Shown piece by piece: positions 60,148-64,000 of a DNA stretch of 64,000 nucleotides (position 1 is its first letter; every line of letters starts with the position of its first letter). Origin of the DNA: Marinagarivorans cellulosilyticus (GTDB lineage: Bacteria; Pseudomonadota; Gammaproteobacteria; Pseudomonadales; Cellvibrionaceae); NCBI RefSeq assembly GCF_021655555.1, contig NZ_AP023086.1, positions 3,316,685 through 3,380,684 on the forward strand. The letters are read 5' to 3'. The notes below the pieces were generated by a model. The model had not been told where the DNA came from and did no database searches. It saw nothing but the letters and a program-made list of their open reading frames with translations. The position numbers were made by a program, and so were the translations under genes.

Positions 60148-60630
60148 TTAATCTCGGAAATTGTTAAATTGCAGTGGCTGGCCTAAATCTTCTTTGCGCA
60201 GCAGCGCCATAACGCCTTGAAGCTCATCGCGTTTTTTGCCGGTAACCCGAAGCTGTTCGCCTTGGATACTTGCTTGTACTTTTATCTTGCTGTCTTTAAT
60301 GAGTTTGACGATTTTGCGGGCTAGATCGCTATCAATGCCTTCTTTAAAGCGAATACTTTGGTTGACGGTTTTACCTGAGTGGGCTGGCTTGCCGATGTCC
60401 ATGGTGTTGCTGTCGACTTTTTGATGGCTAAGTTTGGAGCGTAAAATATCGATCATTTGCTGCAGTTGAAAGTCGTGTTCTGCCTTAATGACTAGGTGAT
60501 CTTTTTTCCATTCAAAGCTGGCTTCTACACCACGAAAATCAAAGCGGGTTTCAAGTTCTCGGGATGCGTTTTCAATGGCGTGACGGGCGTCAGTGGTGTT
60601 GACTTCAGAAACAATATCAAAAGAGGGCAT
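60148..60630 (-). CDS. yajQ: YajQ family nucleotide/cyclic-di-GMP-binding protein
   Basis: A 160-residue protein with two RRM-like domains. MPSFDIVSEVNTTDARHAIE, RFDFRGVEASFEWK, IDILRSKLSHQKVDS and VKLIKDSKIKVQASIQ are near-invariant family blocks. YajQ homologues bind nucleotides, and in Xanthomonas one binds cyclic di-GMP and a transcription factor. It is followed immediately by DUF2288. Confidence 0.95.
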   Translation of the reverse strand: MPSFDIVSEVNTTDARHAIENASRELETRFDFRGVEASFEWKKDHLVIKAEHDFQLQQMIDILRSKLSHQKVDSNTMDIGKPAHSGKTVNQSIRFKEGIDSDLARKIVKLIKDSKIKVQASIQGEQLRVTGKKRDELQGVMALLRKEDLGQPLQFNNFRD

Positions 60631-60781
60631 GGTGTATTCTCGTTATGTGCAAGCGGGCATTTTAACCTAGAAACTGCCGTTGAGAGGCAAAAAGATGCGT
60701 AGGCTTTTTTGATTCAACTGCAGTTTTTAGGGTTAAAGGCCTGGCGCTAAAACAGAAGTGGCGTGGTGATTTGGCAGTTTT

Positions 60782-62047
60782 TTATAGCAAAAAGCGGTTT
60801 ATATTGGCCAGCAAGCTGCGGCTGTCGACTGGCTTGTGAAGTACCACAAGTTGGTCGAATGGCGTGTGGGCATTGGAGTCATCCTCGTTGGTAATGAGGA
60901 TAATCGGGACGCGCACAGCGTTAAGCTCTGAAAGGTGACGACAAAAGTTGAGCGCTTGATTAATGTCGTCGTCATCGAGCACAACAATATCGGGGTTTTG
61001 CTGTTGCGCTGCGCTGAGTGCGTCGGTGTATGTGTCTGCAGAAATTAGGGTGCAGTGGCTAAGCAGCTGTTTTTCTATCATTGGGCGTGTATGACTATGC
61101 TGGTCGAGCAATAGCAGCTTGGGTAGCGGGGTGTATTGGCGTACGGAGACGCAGTTTCTACCGTTATCTTTTGAGCGATAAAGGGCCTGATCAGCGGCAT
61201 GTACTAAGGAGGTGAGGTCACCGTTTTGGGTGTTGTTGAGTGTGCCGCCGCCAATACTGATAGTAACGTATTCGCAGGCACTGGATTCTCTATGCTCTAT
61301 GCGTAGGTCCAAGATAGCTTCTCGAATTTGTTCTGCCACGTGGCGCGCGCCAGATTCTGGCGTGTTAGTCAGTAATACAATGAACTCTTCCCCGCCAAAG
61401 CGTGCCACCATGTCGCCGGGGCGGTTGGCGCATTGCGCAATGGAGGCTGAAACTTTGCGAATGCAATCGTCGCCGGCAATATGGCCATAACTATCGTTGA
61501 AGGCTTTGAAGTGGTCTATGTCTAGCAGCAGAATGCTAAGTGGGTCGCGTGAACGGTTGGCTTGTCGCCAATAATCTTGTGCGCGGTTTTCAAATGTTCG
61601 TCGGTTGTAAAGCCGAGTAAGGCTGTCGCGTTCGCTGAGTTCAGTAAGCTCTCGGTTGGCTTTATTGAGCTCGTTACGCATGTCGATAATGCGTTCCATT
61701 GCGCGAATTTTGGCTTTTAAAATTACCCGGCTAACGGGTTTGATGAGGTAATCGTCGCCGCCAGCTTCGATGCCTTCTTTGAAGTCGCTCTCTTCGCTTT
61801 TCCCGGTTACGAAAATAATGGGCACCCAGTGTTCGCCCAGCATTTCGCGAATAAGGCTGGTGGTTTCAAAGCCGTCGAGGCCTGGCATTTCTACGTCCAT
61901 GATGATCATGTCGACAGCGGTTTCGTCCACGATGTGCATGGCTTCTTCGCCGTCTTGCGCCAATATTGCCTCGTGGCCAACCTCGTTGATATAGCGGCTG
62001 ATGGCGTAGCGAAGTGTGGCGCTGTCTTCAACCAGTAGTATTTTCAT
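60782..62047 (-). CDS. REC-GGDEF-REC diguanylate cyclase
   Basis: A cytoplasmic response regulator predicted to make cyclic di-GMP. The N-terminal receiver (ILLVEDSATLR, acceptor Asp51 in MIIMDVEMPGLDGF, LIKPVS) is followed by a GGDEF domain (about 140-305) with FGGEEF and an intact I-site RPGD five residues before. A second, weaker receiver follows (about 310-420: LLLLDQHSH, IVVLDDDD, HKPVD). The C-terminal position of the second receiver is unusual. It is divergent from the acyltransferase. CheY-like control by the nearby Chp kinase is possible but not shown. Confidence 0.92.
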   Translation of the reverse strand: MKILLVEDSATLRYAISRYINEVGHEAILAQDGEEAMHIVDETAVDMIIMDVEMPGLDGFETTSLIREMLGEHWVPIIFVTGKSEESDFKEGIEAGGDDYLIKPVSRVILKAKIRAMERIIDMRNELNKANRELTELSERDSLTRLYNRRTFENRAQDYWRQANRSRDPLSILLLDIDHFKAFNDSYGHIAGDDCIRKVSASIAQCANRPGDMVARFGGEEFIVLLTNTPESGARHVAEQIREAILDLRIEHRESSACEYVTISIGGGTLNNTQNGDLTSLVHAADQALYRSKDNGRNCVSVRQYTPLPKLLLLDQHSHTRPMIEKQLLSHCTLISADTYTDALSAAQQQNPDIVVLDDDDINQALNFCRHLSELNAVRVPIILITNEDDSNAHTPFDQLVVLHKPVDSRSLLANINRFLL

Positions 62048-62207
62048 GGGGCAATCATTACTCCGTGTCTACAAAAAGTGTATCACAGGGTGATTTTTGT
62101 GCTGAGAGTTTGCCGCTTTAATTACGTGAATCAGATGCCTATCGAGGTGGCTTTTAAGGGCTAATTTCGGTATGTTTGTCGGCTTTTTTGGACCGACTTA
62201 TCCCACC

Positions 62208-63368
62208 ATGTCTGACTTTGACGATATTCGCCCCTACAATGACGACGAAGTGCGCGCTACGCTCTTGCGTTTACTGAATGACAACGAATTTATCGATGCA
62301 ATTGTGCGCCTTAAGCGCCCATTGCTTAGCCGATTAATGGCACCTTTGGCCCGCCCTTTGGCCCGCAGTGCTTTACATAAAGAAATTCGCGATGTTGATT
62401 CTGTTGAGGGCTTCCAAGCAAAAATAGAAAGCTACTTAGCGAAAAACCTTAATGAGACCACCAGTAAAATTACGGTTTCTGGTTTAGAGGCTCTGGATAA
62501 AACAAAGCCCTATTTGTTTATTAGTAACCACCGCGATATTGCGATGGATCCAGCGTTCGTCAATTGGGTGTTGTACCAAAATGGGTTTAAGACCCTGCGC
62601 ATTGCGATTGGGGACAACTTGCTAACTAAGCCGTTCGCTAGCGATTTAATGCGCTTAAATAAGTGCTTTATTGTTAACCGAAGTGCGACGTCGCCGCGAG
62701 AGAAATTAAAGGCCGCTAAAAAACTGTCGGCGTATATGCATCATTCGCTAACACAGGATAAATCGAACCTTTGGATTGCGCAGCGCGAGGGGCGGGCTAA
62801 AGACAGTTTGGATATTACGAACCCTGCCATCATTAGTATGCTGGCATTAAATAAGCCTAAGCAGGAGGCTTTTGGCGACTATATCGCGTCTTTAAATATT
62901 GTGCCGGTCAGCATTTCCTATGAATACGACCCATGTGATGAGGCGAAGGCTCGTGAGCTAACAATAGTGGCTGAGCAGGGCGCTTACGAAAAAGCAGAGC
63001 ATGAAGATGTGCAAAGTATTGCGCGCGGCATTACCGGGCAAAAGGGGCGGGTTCATGTGTCTTTCGGTTCGCCATTTACAGCTGAGTTGGAATCTGTTGA
63101 GGCTGTGGCGGCAGCATTGGATCGCCAAATAACCGAGAACTACGTGCTGCAGCCCACTAACTGCATTGCACACACGATTGTGCATGGTTGTGCGCCTAAT
63201 GTTGTAATGGGGGCCGAAGTTAAACTCTATAAAGAGCAAGACCATAAGGCCGCAATGGCAGAGTTTGAAGCGCGATTAAAAGCGTGTCCTACCGCTTGGC
63301 GTGAGCGTTTTTTGAGTATTTACGCAAATCCAGTGGCTGCTAAGTTGGCCCTTCAGCATGCTGAGTAG
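62208..63368 (+). CDS. PlsC-like 1-acyl-glycerol-phosphate acyltransferase family
   Basis: A 386-residue acyltransferase-fold protein. FISNHRDIAMDPAF carries the catalytic His and a nearby Asp (the spacing is H-x5-D in this group rather than the classical H-x4-D), CFIVNRS precedes the second block, and LWIAQREGRAKD is the third. A C-terminal helical region of about 130 residues follows. MSDFDDIRPYNDDEV is the family-typical start; an ATG 36 bases upstream adds an odd hydrophobic stretch. Substrate unknown; phospholipid synthesis is likely. Its end overlaps dinG by 11 bases. Confidence 0.85.
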   Translation: MSDFDDIRPYNDDEVRATLLRLLNDNEFIDAIVRLKRPLLSRLMAPLARPLARSALHKEIRDVDSVEGFQAKIESYLAKNLNETTSKITVSGLEALDKTKPYLFISNHRDIAMDPAFVNWVLYQNGFKTLRIAIGDNLLTKPFASDLMRLNKCFIVNRSATSPREKLKAAKKLSAYMHHSLTQDKSNLWIAQREGRAKDSLDITNPAIISMLALNKPKQEAFGDYIASLNIVPVSISYEYDPCDEAKARELTIVAEQGAYEKAEHEDVQSIARGITGQKGRVHVSFGSPFTAELESVEAVAAALDRQITENYVLQPTNCIAHTIVHGCAPNVVMGAEVKLYKEQDHKAAMAEFEARLKACPTAWRERFLSIYANPVAAKLALQHAE

Positions 63369-64000
63369 CGAACTTAAGCAATGCATCCAGCAAGGCTACT
63401 CTACCTACCTTAAGGCGAAGGGGCATAAGCCGCGCTACGGCCAAAAGTTAATGATTGCTGCTATTGCGCGTACATTGGGCGGCATTAGTAGTGATAACGA
63501 CGGTGAGCGCACGAGTGATGGCCATGTTTGCGTAGTTGAGGCTGGTACTGGTACTGGTAAGACCGTTGCCTACTTGTTGTCGGCAATTCCTGTTGCCCGA
63601 ATGCTCGATAAAAAAGTTGTTATTTCTACGGCAACAATTGCTCTGCAAGAACAAATTATGTTCAAAGACTTGCCTGATGTGCGTAAGCATTCCCAGTTGG
63701 CTTTTGATTACACGCTAGCCAAAGGGCGTGGGCGCTACTTGTGCTTGAGTAAGCTGGATCGCTTATTGGCAAATGATGATGACCCCTACATCCCCCTTTA
63801 TGAGGAGGTTGGCCCTAGCGACTCAGACCTCCCGCTTTATAACTCCATGATTACGCAGCTTTCGAGTAATCAGTGGGATGGCGATCGCGATAGTTGGGAT
63901 GAGGAAATCCCTCAAGAGCAGTGGGCTAGGGTGACGACAGATCACAGGCAGTGTACCGGACGGCGGTGTTCGCATATTCGCAATTGTGCCTTCTTTAAAG
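63358..64000 (+). CDS. dinG: ATP-dependent DNA helicase DinG (5' part)
   Basis: A superfamily 2 XPD-like helicase cut by the window end; 214 codons are visible. The Walker A box EAGTGTGKTVAYL, STATIALQEQ, GRGRYLCLSK and QCTGRRCSHIRNCAFFK are present; the last two hold the four cysteines of the [4Fe-4S] domain. The ATG lies inside the end of the acyltransferase gene. DinG unwinds R-loops and damaged DNA. No LexA box was seen close upstream. Confidence 0.92.
   Translation, partial: MLSSELKQCIQQGYSTYLKAKGHKPRYGQKLMIAAIARTLGGISSDNDGERTSDGHVCVVEAGTGTGKTVAYLLSAIPVARMLDKKVVISTATIALQEQIMFKDLPDVRKHSQLAFDYTLAKGRGRYLCLSKLDRLLANDDDPYIPLYEEVGPSDSDLPLYNSMITQLSSNQWDGDRDSWDEEIPQEQWARVTTDHRQCTGRRCSHIRNCAFFK

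Noticed and set aside
62172..62207. Upstream start for the acyltransferase
   Set aside because: Adds twelve residues (MFVGFFGPTYPT) not typical of the family, although AAGGG lies upstream; kept as an alternative.

Overview
The window reads as chromosome of a marine gammaproteobacterium, most likely Cellvibrionales/Cellvibrionaceae (related to Saccharophagus, Teredinibacter or Cellvibrio). This is inferred from moderate GC, a poly-serine-linked secreted esterase lipoprotein, a Pseudomonas-type long DapD, MetX/MetW, a Chp-type chemosensory cluster and families of short palindromic intergenic repeats. No rRNA, confident tRNA, CRISPR array, transposase or prophage was found.

Layout. 0-5 kb: UDP-glucose dehydrogenase, a helix-turn-helix protein, a secreted delta-class carbonic anhydrase and a DEAD-box helicase, then about 0.9 kb of non-coding repeat-bearing DNA. 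5.4-11.3 kb: a large beta-propeller diguanylate cyclase, and a chemoreceptor translationally coupled to a periplasmic binding protein. 11.3-14.6 kb: a decayed hybrid-kinase remnant, an alkyltransferase-like DNA-damage protein, and a malectin plus SGNH esterase lipoprotein. 14.9-21.3 kb: a copper/silver-type RND efflux operon (Cys/His-rich protein, adaptor, pump) with no outer-membrane channel gene in the window. 21.9-28.9 kb: small conserved proteins, then a light and DNA-repair block (FAD oxidoreductase, DUF2256, Fe-S photolyase). It is followed by a LexA-box-controlled pair, a DNA-repair radical SAM protein and its DUF4130 partner.

29-37.6 kb is the most unusual stretch. A 785-residue protein of unknown family is paired with a flavoprotein. 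Convergent to it is a tightly coupled three-gene operon: a VioB-like ferritin-domain protein with two bufferin-like Cys modules and a Cys-bearing C-terminal tail, a DUF692 (MNIO) enzyme and a DUF2063 partner. This looks like a peptide/protein-modification system in which the substrate is fused to a ferritin-like protein. A 140-bp inverted-repeat element sits just upstream of it.

38-48 kb is core: RhlE and DeaD helicases, YaiI, then a minus-strand run yffB, dapD, dapE, moaC, moaD, metX, metW. 47.7-51.6 kb: two small exported proteins, an orphan HoxX and an MHYT membrane sensor. 51.9-59.3 kb: a Chp/Pil-Chp chemosensory operon (pseudo-receiver/receiver protein, receiver, CheW, PilJ-like MCP, ChpA-like hybrid CheA). 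59.4-64 kb: a CBM48 protein, DUF2288, YajQ, a REC-GGDEF-REC protein, an acyltransferase and the 5' part of dinG, cut by the window edge.

Functional identifications are from motifs and recalled family features; no database search was run.
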